DNA of 33,006 nucleotides from Bacteroidaceae bacterium (GTDB taxonomy: Bacteria; Bacteroidota; Bacteroidia; Bacteroidales; Bacteroidaceae). Positions 16,785 to 24,059 of the stretch are shown here, one piece after another. Each line of letters opens with the position of its first letter. Positions within the stretch are counted from its first letter, which is position 1. Location: assembly GCA_017541025.1 (NCBI GenBank), contig JAFXZY010000012.1, forward strand, positions 1-33,006, in the 5' to 3' direction. The translations under genes and the position numbers were made by a program. Under the pieces are notes generated by a model. That model worked only from the letters and a program-made list of their open reading frames with translations. It was not told the origin of the DNA and searched no databases.

Positions 16785-17296
16785 GCCTCTCCCCTCCCTA
16801 CCCTCCCCAAGGAGGGCTTGTTCTTTTCGAAAAGAACAAAAACTTTTGTTCATTTCTTCTTCGGTGTCGAAGAAGAAACCGAACCAAAGAAGAAGGCAAA
16901 AACGTCCTGGCTCGGGGGCCGTCTGGCTGTTTCTTGGAAGGCTGAAATGAACTCGCTACGCTCAGACAACATTTCAGCTCTTTCTTCCAAGAACCAACCT
17001 GCCTCTAAAGACCCCCTCGTGCGGAATGTTTTATTAAGCCCTCCCCATCCCTCCCTCGGGAGGGAATAAAAAATTATGGCTCACCCGTAGGGCGAAAGCT
17101 TGTGAGCCATACCAAAACCTTGACGAAGGCGGCGTATGCTGCCGTAGTCAATTAAGCCCCTTTATATGTAGAAAGGGGTTTGGGGAAAGTAGAATTTTCT
17201 TTGGCTCAGTTTCTTTTTGAAAAGAAATGAGCGTATGCCTTTTGGTTCTTTTTCAAAAAGAAAACCCCTCCCCCGGGAGGGGAAGGGGTGGGGTTA
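16785..17296. repeat. Repeat cluster between the glycan cassette and atpB
   Basis: No gene is credible here. Seen from left: CCCTCC-CCAA-GGAGGG (16801-16816); the perfect palindrome GTTCTTTTCGAAAAGAAC (16820-16837); a long inverted repeat with TCTTGGAA...CTGAAATG paired to CATTTCAG...TTCCAAGA (about 16932-17000); CCCTCC-CTCGGGAGGG (about 17052-17066); ATGGCTCAC (17076-17084) paired to GTGAGCCAT (17102-17110); CCCCTTT...AAAGGGG (17157-17179); then TTTCTTTTTGAAAAGAAA (17210-17227) and TTCTTTTTCAAAAAGAA (17246-17262), relatives of the 16820 palindrome. The last stem serves as terminator for atpB. Confidence 0.8.
17251..17282 (-). terminator. Terminator of the E-DUF2764-A-B transcript
   Basis: On the minus strand, 15 bp past the atpB stop codon, the stem CCCCTCCC...GGGAGGGG (17265-17282) runs into TTTTCTTTTT. 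This is a stem plus T-tract built from a palindromic repeat element. It marks the end of the upstream half of the split V-ATPase gene set. Confidence 0.75.
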
Positions 17297-18619
17297 TTAT
17301 TTCCAATAAATATCCGTGAATTCCTTCTTGATATTCACCTCTTCCAACTTGAAGTACTTGCGGAAGAGCTCCCATGTAACATCGAGCATTTCCTCTGTGT
17401 TCAAGTTCACGTCGATGGCCAACAACTTGCTGGAGTAGTCCTTAGCAAAAGACAAACAACGGTTATCGTAATCTGTAAGGTCGAAACCATTCTCCAACTT
17501 GGTCTTGGCATTTGCAGCATCGGCATACAGACGGATAGCGGCATTCATTACCTGAGAGTGATCCTTACGTGTCTTCTTACCGGCAACCAACTGCTTCAGA
17601 CGAGACAGTGAGCGGAAAGGATCAACGATAACCTTACCGACATCGCTGTCGCGACGCAGATAGAGCTGACCCTCAGTGATATAACCCGTATTATCGGGAA
17701 CAGCGTGTGTAATATCACCACCACTAAGGGTTGTTACAGCAATAATGGTGATAGAACCACCACCTACGCTCTCGGGGAACTGAACAGCCTTCTCATAAAT
17801 CTTAGCCAAATCAGAATAAAGTGAACCGGGCATAGAATCCTTAGAAGGAATCTGGTCCATACGGTTACTTACGATACTCAAAGAGTCAGCGTAAGAAGTC
17901 ATATCTGTCAGCAGAACCAGAACAGTCTCATGCTTCTCAACAGCAAAATACTCGGCAGCGGTCAGTGCCATATCAGGAATAAGCAGACGCTCTACGGCAG
18001 GGTCCTCGGTAGTGTTGATGAATGAGATAATACGGTCCAAAGCACCTGCATTAGAGAAGGTATTGCGGAAGAAGTAATAGTCATCGTTGGTCATACCCAT
18101 ACCGCCCAAGATGATCTTATCAGCCTTGGCACGCATGGCAACGAGGGCCATAACCTCATTGAAAGGCTGGTCGGGATCGGCGAAGAAAGGAATCTTCTGA
18201 CCAGATACCAACGTATTGTTCATATCGATACCGGCAATACCCGTTGCTATCAGTTCACTGGGCTGCTTACGACGTACGGGATTCACACTGGGGCCACCAA
18301 TAGGAACTTCCTTACCTTCTATCTCCGGACCGCCATCAATAGGCAGACCGTATGCATTGAAGAAACGTCCGGCCAGCTGATCGCTCACCTTCAGCGAAGG
18401 AGACTTACCCAGAAAGGTTACCTCGGCATTGGTAGGAATACCACCAGTTCCCTCAAACACCTGCAGGGTAACATTGTCACCCATAATCTTTACCACCTGG
18501 GCCAGTTTGCCATTGATGGTAGCCAGTTCATCATAACCAACACCCTTTGCCTTTAACGAGCAAGTAGCCTTGGTAATCTGACTGATCTGTGTATATACTT
18601 TTTGAAATGCTTGTGCCAT
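17297..18619 (-). CDS. atpB: V-type ATPase subunit B (non-catalytic)
   Basis: 440 residues (about 460 in Enterococcus). It forms the head hexamer with subunit A. Typical stretches are GRFFNAYGLPIDGGPEI, the GIAGIDMNNTLVSGQKIPFF segment (about 127-146), which lacks a P-loop as expected for the non-catalytic subunit, and DMTSYADSLSIVSNRMDQIP. It follows atpA by 49 bp, a gap holding GTTGAC-type short repeats. The stop is a double TAA followed by a terminator. In relatives atpD comes next; here the glycan cassette does. Confidence 0.96.
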   Translation of the reverse strand: MAQAFQKVYTQISQITKATCSLKAKGVGYDELATINGKLAQVVKIMGDNVTLQVFEGTGGIPTNAEVTFLGKSPSLKVSDQLAGRFFNAYGLPIDGGPEIEGKEVPIGGPSVNPVRRKQPSELIATGIAGIDMNNTLVSGQKIPFFADPDQPFNEVMALVAMRAKADKIILGGMGMTNDDYYFFRNTFSNAGALDRIISFINTTEDPAVERLLIPDMALTAAEYFAVEKHETVLVLLTDMTSYADSLSIVSNRMDQIPSKDSMPGSLYSDLAKIYEKAVQFPESVGGGSITIIAVTTLSGGDITHAVPDNTGYITEGQLYLRRDSDVGKVIVDPFRSLSRLKQLVAGKKTRKDHSQVMNAAIRLYADAANAKTKLENGFDLTDYDNRCLSFAKDYSSKLLAIDVNLNTEEMLDVTWELFRKYFKLEEVNIKKEFTDIYWK

Positions 18620-18668
18620 AATCTTTTTGTTGACAAGTTGACGAGTTGATACTTGTTTACTTGTTGAC

Positions 18669-20411
18669 TTAATTTAACATTGCTTCTATTTGCTTGATGT
18701 AATCGTAGTACTGTTCGCTCTTATACTGTGAGTAGTTCATCTGCTTGCAGAGGTTAATCATCTTCTTGAAGTAGTCAGTAACCTCAAGGAAAGTATCGAA
18801 CTTGAAGTCATCCTTCTCGCAAATCCTGGTCACCAGGTTCAGAATTTCCTCCTGGCGCTCCAAAGGTGTTACGGCGTCAACCTCATCAAACGCATCCTGC
18901 TGTAGGATAACGTAGTCGATAACCTCAGACTTCCAGAACGTTACGTGATAGTCAACAGGCACACCGTCATCACCAAGGATGTTTATCTGCTCGGCAATTT
19001 CCTTACCGCGCTGCATACGGGTCTTGAGATTCAGAATCTTGGGAATCCACTCCTCATTGATATGCGTCTTAATGTAGTCTGCAAATTCGGGATACTCCAA
19101 ATACTTAGAGTAAGAATCAATGGGGTTCACAGCAGGATAACGCTTCTTGTCGGCACGGTCCTGCTCCAAGGCGTAGAAGCATCGGGCCACCTTCTTAGTG
19201 TTCTCTGTTACAGGCTCCTTGAGGTTACCACCAGCAGGTGATACAGTACCTAAGAAGGTAACAGAGCCTACTTCACCATTCTTCAAGTAAACGTATCCGG
19301 CACGACCGTAGAAGTTACTGATAAGGGCGCCCAAGTCCATGGGGAAGGCATCGGGGCCAGGCAACTCCTCCATACGGTTTGACATCTCACGCAATGCCTG
19401 TGCCCAACGGGATGTAGAATCGGCCATCAACAGCACGCGCAAACCCATAGAACGGTAATACTCAGCCATAGTCATAGCTGTATATACAGATGCCTCACGG
19501 GCAGCCACGGGCATGTTAGATGTATTGGCAATGATGATGGTACGCTCCATCAACTTACGACCTGTATGGGGGTCATCCAGTTCGGGGAACTCGGTGAAGA
19601 TTTCCACCACCTCGTTGGCACGCTCACCACAGGCAGCGATGATAACGATATCGGCCTCAGCCTGCTTAGAGATGGCATGCTGGAGCACGGTCTTACCAGT
19701 ACCGAAGGGACCGGGGATAAAACCAGTACCACCCTCAACAATGGGGTTGAAAGTATCAATGGTACGAACACCCGTCTCCAACAGTTTGAATGGACGAGGC
19801 TTCTGCTTATAGTTTGTCATAGCAACCTTAACAGGCCAATGCTGTACCATATCTACGTTGATATCATTACCCTGCTCATCTGTCAGGGTTGCAATGGTAT
19901 CGTGAATCTTGTACTTGCCGGCAGGAGCAATGTATTTAACGGTGGCAATACCCTTCAACTGGAAGGGAGCCATAATCTTCAGAGGCTGATGGTTTTCTTC
20001 AACACCACCTAACCAATCGCTCTCTTGAACCTTGTCGCCCACTTTGACGATAGGCTCAAAATCCCACTCACGGTCAGCATCCAAAGGCTCAGAGTACTGA
20101 CCACGCTTCAGAAAGACGCCCTCCAACTTGTCGAGGTCGTTCTGCAAACCATCATAGTTCTTACTTAGCATTCCGGGGCCCAACTGAATCTCCAGCATGT
20201 GACCAGTGAACTCAGCCTCAGCACCTACCTTTAAGCCACGAGTGCTTTCGAACACCTGAACGTACACATCCTGACCAGTCACCTTGATAACCTCGGCCAT
20301 CAGGCGGTCGCCCCCCGTTGTAATGTAGCATATCTCACCCTGGAGCACAGGTCCGTCAACACGGAGTGTGACCATATTGGCAACAACGCCACTAACAGTT
20401 CCTTTTGTCAT
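18669..20411 (-). CDS. atpA: V-type ATPase subunit A (catalytic)
   Basis: 580 residues. It binds and hydrolyses (or makes) ATP in the cytoplasmic head. The P-loop GPFGTGKT is at 234-241, followed by CGERANEVVE (261-270) with the usual catalytic glutamate and arginine context, and a DSTSRWAQALREMSNRMEELP segment typical of A subunits. The N-terminal barrel and the 'non-homologous' insertion (about 100-190) characteristic of V/A-type A subunits are present. It is 16 bp downstream of the DUF2764 gene and 49 bp upstream of atpB. Confidence 0.97.
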   Translation of the reverse strand: MTKGTVSGVVANMVTLRVDGPVLQGEICYITTGGDRLMAEVIKVTGQDVYVQVFESTRGLKVGAEAEFTGHMLEIQLGPGMLSKNYDGLQNDLDKLEGVFLKRGQYSEPLDADREWDFEPIVKVGDKVQESDWLGGVEENHQPLKIMAPFQLKGIATVKYIAPAGKYKIHDTIATLTDEQGNDINVDMVQHWPVKVAMTNYKQKPRPFKLLETGVRTIDTFNPIVEGGTGFIPGPFGTGKTVLQHAISKQAEADIVIIAACGERANEVVEIFTEFPELDDPHTGRKLMERTIIIANTSNMPVAAREASVYTAMTMAEYYRSMGLRVLLMADSTSRWAQALREMSNRMEELPGPDAFPMDLGALISNFYGRAGYVYLKNGEVGSVTFLGTVSPAGGNLKEPVTENTKKVARCFYALEQDRADKKRYPAVNPIDSYSKYLEYPEFADYIKTHINEEWIPKILNLKTRMQRGKEIAEQINILGDDGVPVDYHVTFWKSEVIDYVILQQDAFDEVDAVTPLERQEEILNLVTRICEKDDFKFDTFLEVTDYFKKMINLCKQMNYSQYKSEQYYDYIKQIEAMLN

Positions 20412-20427
20412 ATTGTATTATATTTTA

Positions 20428-21276
20428 TTATTTCTGAATGAATTCCTCTGGCACCTTGGCCTGACCACGCAGGTTGTCGATAATCTGCTTGAAGGTTTCC
20501 TTACCGTGTTCGGGGTCGAGCTTCGCCCAACGGTACTGCATCTCCAACTTACAGATGTAAGCATATACTGCCTCCAGACTGAAAGGATTGAAGAAAGTCT
20601 TCTCGTCCAACCACATCCACTTAAAGGCATCTATCATTTTCTCCTTCTTAACAGGATCTTCCTCATCAACAATCTTCACCAGACTCTTCACATAATCAAA
20701 CTCGTGAGTAAGATCAAAATCCTTGGTCTTATTCTCACGGATCATCTCCTGTACCTCACCGTCACCTTTAATAAAATCTGCCACGCTCCATCCTTGCTTA
20801 CGTGCGAGCATAGCTGTAAGGATGTTGGTGATGTCCAGGTTTAAACTATTCCACTTACGTATGAACTTATTGGGACAAGTCTCTATGGCGTATTTATAGA
20901 ACTGGTACAGGATTTCGTCTTCCGGAAAGTAACCCTGGGTGCCCTTGTTGTAACTGTACTCGCGGGCAAAGATACTCATGAACGCAGGATAGCGATGTAC
21001 GTTGAAGTTCAACTCCGTAGCACTTGTAATAAGGTCGCGCAACTGTTCCAACGAGTAATTGCCCCAAATATCGATCTGAGCATTGGGATCTTTGAGCAGG
21101 CGAACCAGATTTGTGCAGTCCTGACGTAGGAAGAAATAGTTAGCCACCAACTTGGCATCAGCAGGAGAGAGTTGCTCCTCACACAACTCACGCAGTTCCT
21201 TAAAGGTAATGCCGGGCTGTGTATCTGCCAGTTCTATGTCTGGCAGGCCTGCCATCATGAAATAGTAATTTGCCAT
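20428..21276 (-). CDS. DUF2764 protein, V-ATPase operon member
   Basis: 282 residues from the ATG at 21274-21276, chosen because homologs open with an (A)NYYF(L/M)MAGLP-like sequence; nine further upstream codons are open but come from GTTGAC repeats. Mostly helical and soluble, with ANYFFLRQDCTNLVRLLKD (about 58-76) and a Glu/Lys-rich C-terminus. It sits between atpE and atpA, the same place as the unnamed gene in Chlamydia V-ATPase operons. No gene for the usual subunits C, F or G is in the window, so it could replace subunit C (the collar that joins shaft to ring); the YF(L)RxDxxNL pattern is reminiscent of that family. This assignment is inference. Confidence 0.85.
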   Translation of the reverse strand: MANYYFMMAGLPDIELADTQPGITFKELRELCEEQLSPADAKLVANYFFLRQDCTNLVRLLKDPNAQIDIWGNYSLEQLRDLITSATELNFNVHRYPAFMSIFAREYSYNKGTQGYFPEDEILYQFYKYAIETCPNKFIRKWNSLNLDITNILTAMLARKQGWSVADFIKGDGEVQEMIRENKTKDFDLTHEFDYVKSLVKIVDEEDPVKKEKMIDAFKWMWLDEKTFFNPFSLEAVYAYICKLEMQYRWAKLDPEHGKETFKQIIDNLRGQAKVPEEFIQK

Positions 21277-21366
21277 ATTTCTTTTTAGTTGACGAGTTGA
21301 CAAGTTAACAAGTTGCTTGTTGCTACCTGAAACCTGTTATCCTGTTTACCCGTTTACTTGGTTTTC
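21277..21366. repeat. Short repeats between atpE and the DUF2764 gene
   Basis: The 90-bp gap holds AGTTGACG/AGTTGACA and GTTTACC-type units and a CAAGTTGCTTG-type inverted repeat. Similar GTTGAC units fill the atpA-atpB gap (18620-18668). Confidence 0.6.
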
Positions 21367-21954
21367 TCAAAAAAGCATTTCTATGAGTTGGGGACGCAGG
21401 AAATTCTTAAAGTAAGCTTCGAACTCTTCTTTACCGAAGTTCACTTTATAGCTACCGTCAGCAGGAGAAATGGAAAGCATGGTATCCTTACCGTTCACCT
21501 TGCTGATGGTGACTCCCTTATCCAACAATTCCTTTGCCTGCTTTGCAAAATATTCCTTCAGGCTGTCAGCCTCACTTGAAGACAAGACTACAGCCTCATT
21601 GCCAGCCCACTTGCTTGCCAGCATTACAGCAAACTGTCCGAGGAAATTTTTGTCGGAAACCAGACCTGCTGCAGCATCCTTCGATACTTTATCGGTTAGC
21701 ACATTGGCTATCTCGCTCTTTAAGGCACTCAAAGCCTGACTGGTATAAAGCTTCAGTTCGCTCTTTGTGTTAGCATCCAATTCAGATGCCTTCTTCTGAG
21801 CCTGAGCTTCAATGGCTTTGGCCTGCTCTCTTGCCTCTGCAACAATCTGCTCAGCCTTCTGCTTAGCTTCCGCTACTATACGGTCAGCCTCAGCTTGACC
21901 TTTTTCTACGCCTTCGCGATAGATCTTCTCAGTGAGTTCTTGAATTTTTTCCAT
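21367..21954 (-). CDS. atpE: V-type ATPase subunit E (peripheral stalk)
   Basis: 195 residues. A long Ala/Glu/Lys/Gln-rich helix (about 5-90; AEADRIVAEAKQKAEQIVAE) is followed by a small C-terminal globular domain, as in peripheral-stalk subunit E. It is the first gene of the E-DUF2764-A-B transcript, with a promoter 76-108 bp upstream. A partner subunit G is not seen in the window. Confidence 0.92.
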   Translation of the reverse strand: MEKIQELTEKIYREGVEKGQAEADRIVAEAKQKAEQIVAEAREQAKAIEAQAQKKASELDANTKSELKLYTSQALSALKSEIANVLTDKVSKDAAAGLVSDKNFLGQFAVMLASKWAGNEAVVLSSSEADSLKEYFAKQAKELLDKGVTISKVNGKDTMLSISPADGSYKVNFGKEEFEAYFKNFLRPQLIEMLF

Positions 21955-22029
21955 TCTTTCTATATGTTATTTTCTTTTTTTCACAAGCAAAAATGCACCT
22001 AATAATATATATAAGCACTTTTTACGGCG

Positions 22030-22062
22030 CGAAGTTATAAAAAAAACAAATAGGAAAGCAAA
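22030..22062 (-). promoter_or_regulatory. Promoter of the V-ATPase operon
   Basis: On the minus strand TTTG (22062-22059), a 21-bp spacer and TAACTTCG (22037-22030, one mismatch to TAnnTTTG) followed by CGCC form a good Bacteroidetes promoter. It would give a leader of about 65-70 bases before atpE and is independent of the upstream hydrolase gene. Confidence 0.62.
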
Positions 22063-22104
22063 AAAGGACACACTTTTTTACTTAACATGCAAAGAGCTAC
22101 ACTA

Positions 22105-24033
22105 TTATGAGCGGATAGATAGTTTGCGAGAAAGGGTTTCCCCACTCAGAAATGAGGCTCGAACAAAATATAAGCCCGGTGAGAGGAAAGGCAAACGAAC
22201 TGTTTTGCGATGGTCGTTCATTGACAACAGAAAACGACCGTGAAGGTCAAACAATTGCAAACAACGGAACTCCTTGGTGGCACAAAGCTGATAATTACCC
22301 TTGCTCCCCACCAATTCTATTGTACAGGCTTCGGGCATAAGTTTTTGTGGAACCGACAGTTCCTGCTCATCAGCATGAAAATGCAGGGGCATCCACGTAT
22401 ATGGGCCATTGGGTTTGGTGTCGGCAATACACTCGACAACATGAGAAGTTCCGTTTCCGTTAGTAACCTGTATGTTAAATGTCATAGCATTACCGAGCGG
22501 AGCCTTTTCCTGTCCAAGTTCCGACCAAGGGATAGCCATTTCAATGGTATATACGCTCGCAGTCCTTCTGAAAGCCAAATGCGAGGATGATATCTCCTGC
22601 ACTTCCCACGCAGTACTGGTTCCCCGATACATATTGAAAGTTGCATCGGGCGATACATCATATCGGAACGATGTAGTCTGAGGGGTGGTGTAAGGAGCCG
22701 CCTCCGTATCTAAACCAATGCTGACAACATCAGCGTGATCACCCTCAGAAACCAGCAGATTATCATAAACACGGCATACAACATAAAGAGAATCACCATC
22801 GTACGCCAAGTCGGCATAGGTATAGGTTTCCGTCTCACTACCCATCAAAATCTGTTCGCCCTTGGAAGAGAAATAGCCCTCCGACGTGGTTCGTGTGCCG
22901 TCAATAACAGGATGTCCGTAAGGTACTTCCAACTGATGCTTTGGATAGCCCTTTACCATCTTTACGCCACCACCGTAACCAGAGACAGCCACCACCACTC
23001 CCGTATCTATCACTGCGAGAGAATTCCACAACGCCTGTTGGTTTTGGGGAACAGGGAACGGACTGCTCATAGCCTTGAAGTTGCGGGCCGACTTGTTACC
23101 CACATAGACGTACATATCAGGCTTCCCAGAATGGTTGTAGGGCGATTGGTGCGAAAGTACCGTCTCGCCATTGGGAAGTACACGCAGATAAGGCGCACCG
23201 CCAGTTGCCAACGGGCAATATTTGTAATCTATTGCCTTTGCCCTGTAGGTGCTTGATGCAGGCACATAGGAACTCCAGTTACGAGATATGGGATTACGCA
23301 CGATAGTAGGCACAAAATCATTGTACCCCCAACCATTGTCCTCAATAGCCACAGCTATGGTTGTACTGTCCTGCAAGAGAACAGGAACAGGCATTCCATC
23401 GCGAAAACCTGCACGATAGGACACACAGGCAGGGGCAGACCAAGTTAAGCCCTTATCGTAAGAGCGACAGATGGAAATCTGCTGATCATTATTGGTAGTA
23501 TAAGGGCTTTCGTCTGCAAAGTACAATTGAAGCTCTCCTGACGGGAGTTCCAGCAAGCAAGGCTCCCAACACCCGGTCTCAAACGTAGAGCCACCATCGT
23601 ACACAACTATTTCCTGCCCCCAAGTGCGACCGTTATCCGTACTACGCTTCAGACGAATACTGAACCGGCGGTCGTCAGTATAAGGTGTAGAAGGACGAGG
23701 ATTATAAGCTACGATAATGGTACCGTCCTGTAACTGAATCATGTCAGGCACACAATTGGGAACGTTGTTGGTATTGGTGACAATGGTAGCGGGCTCCCTC
23801 CAAGTCTGTCCTTTGTTTGAACTGAAAGATATACGTATGCCCGACCATTCACAGCACGCCATCAGGCGTCCGTCTTGTAACTCCATCACTCGAGCATATC
23901 CTCCACCATTAAAAACTTGGACGGGGGTACGGGAGTCCCAGAAGATACGAGACCCCGAATAGGGCTGTGTCTTTGCGGCAAAAGCGCAAAGCATACTAAA
24001 CAGAAAAACAGGAAGTAGTGCAAATGGTTTCAT
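22105..24033 (-). CDS. Secreted BNR-repeat hydrolase with CBM9-like domain and T9SS tail
   Basis: 642 residues. Signal peptide (1-20); a beta-propeller of sialidase/GH93 type (about 25-400) with three Asp-box motifs, SSNKGQTW (71-78), STDNGRTW (131-138) and SYDKGLTW (191-197); a CBM9-like carbohydrate-binding domain (about 401-555, ending in YTWMPLHF); and a C-terminal beta-sandwich (about 570-642, LQLFDLHGRFLLS ... LSPGLYFVRA) that matches the type A sorting domain of the type IX secretion system, so the protein is probably exported across the outer membrane. I see no FRIP motif, so true sialidase activity is doubtful and an exo-glycosidase such as an arabinanase is as likely. It starts 26 bp after dsbD and probably shares its transcript. 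Confidence 0.85.
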   Translation of the reverse strand: MKPFALLPVFLFSMLCAFAAKTQPYSGSRIFWDSRTPVQVFNGGGYARVMELQDGRLMACCEWSGIRISFSSNKGQTWREPATIVTNTNNVPNCVPDMIQLQDGTIIVAYNPRPSTPYTDDRRFSIRLKRSTDNGRTWGQEIVVYDGGSTFETGCWEPCLLELPSGELQLYFADESPYTTNNDQQISICRSYDKGLTWSAPACVSYRAGFRDGMPVPVLLQDSTTIAVAIEDNGWGYNDFVPTIVRNPISRNWSSYVPASSTYRAKAIDYKYCPLATGGAPYLRVLPNGETVLSHQSPYNHSGKPDMYVYVGNKSARNFKAMSSPFPVPQNQQALWNSLAVIDTGVVVAVSGYGGGVKMVKGYPKHQLEVPYGHPVIDGTRTTSEGYFSSKGEQILMGSETETYTYADLAYDGDSLYVVCRVYDNLLVSEGDHADVVSIGLDTEAAPYTTPQTTSFRYDVSPDATFNMYRGTSTAWEVQEISSSHLAFRRTASVYTIEMAIPWSELGQEKAPLGNAMTFNIQVTNGNGTSHVVECIADTKPNGPYTWMPLHFHADEQELSVPQKLMPEACTIELVGSKGNYQLCATKEFRCLQLFDLHGRFLLSMNDHRKTVRLPFLSPGLYFVRASFLSGETLSRKLSIRS

Positions 24034-24059
24034 CGAAGGTTAATCAGTATATCTGTTGG

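Noticed and set aside
16526-17069. Two plus-strand open frames over the acyltransferase end and repeat cluster
   Set aside because: One is out of frame with the acyltransferase, and both are made largely of palindromic repeats with no protein-like pattern.
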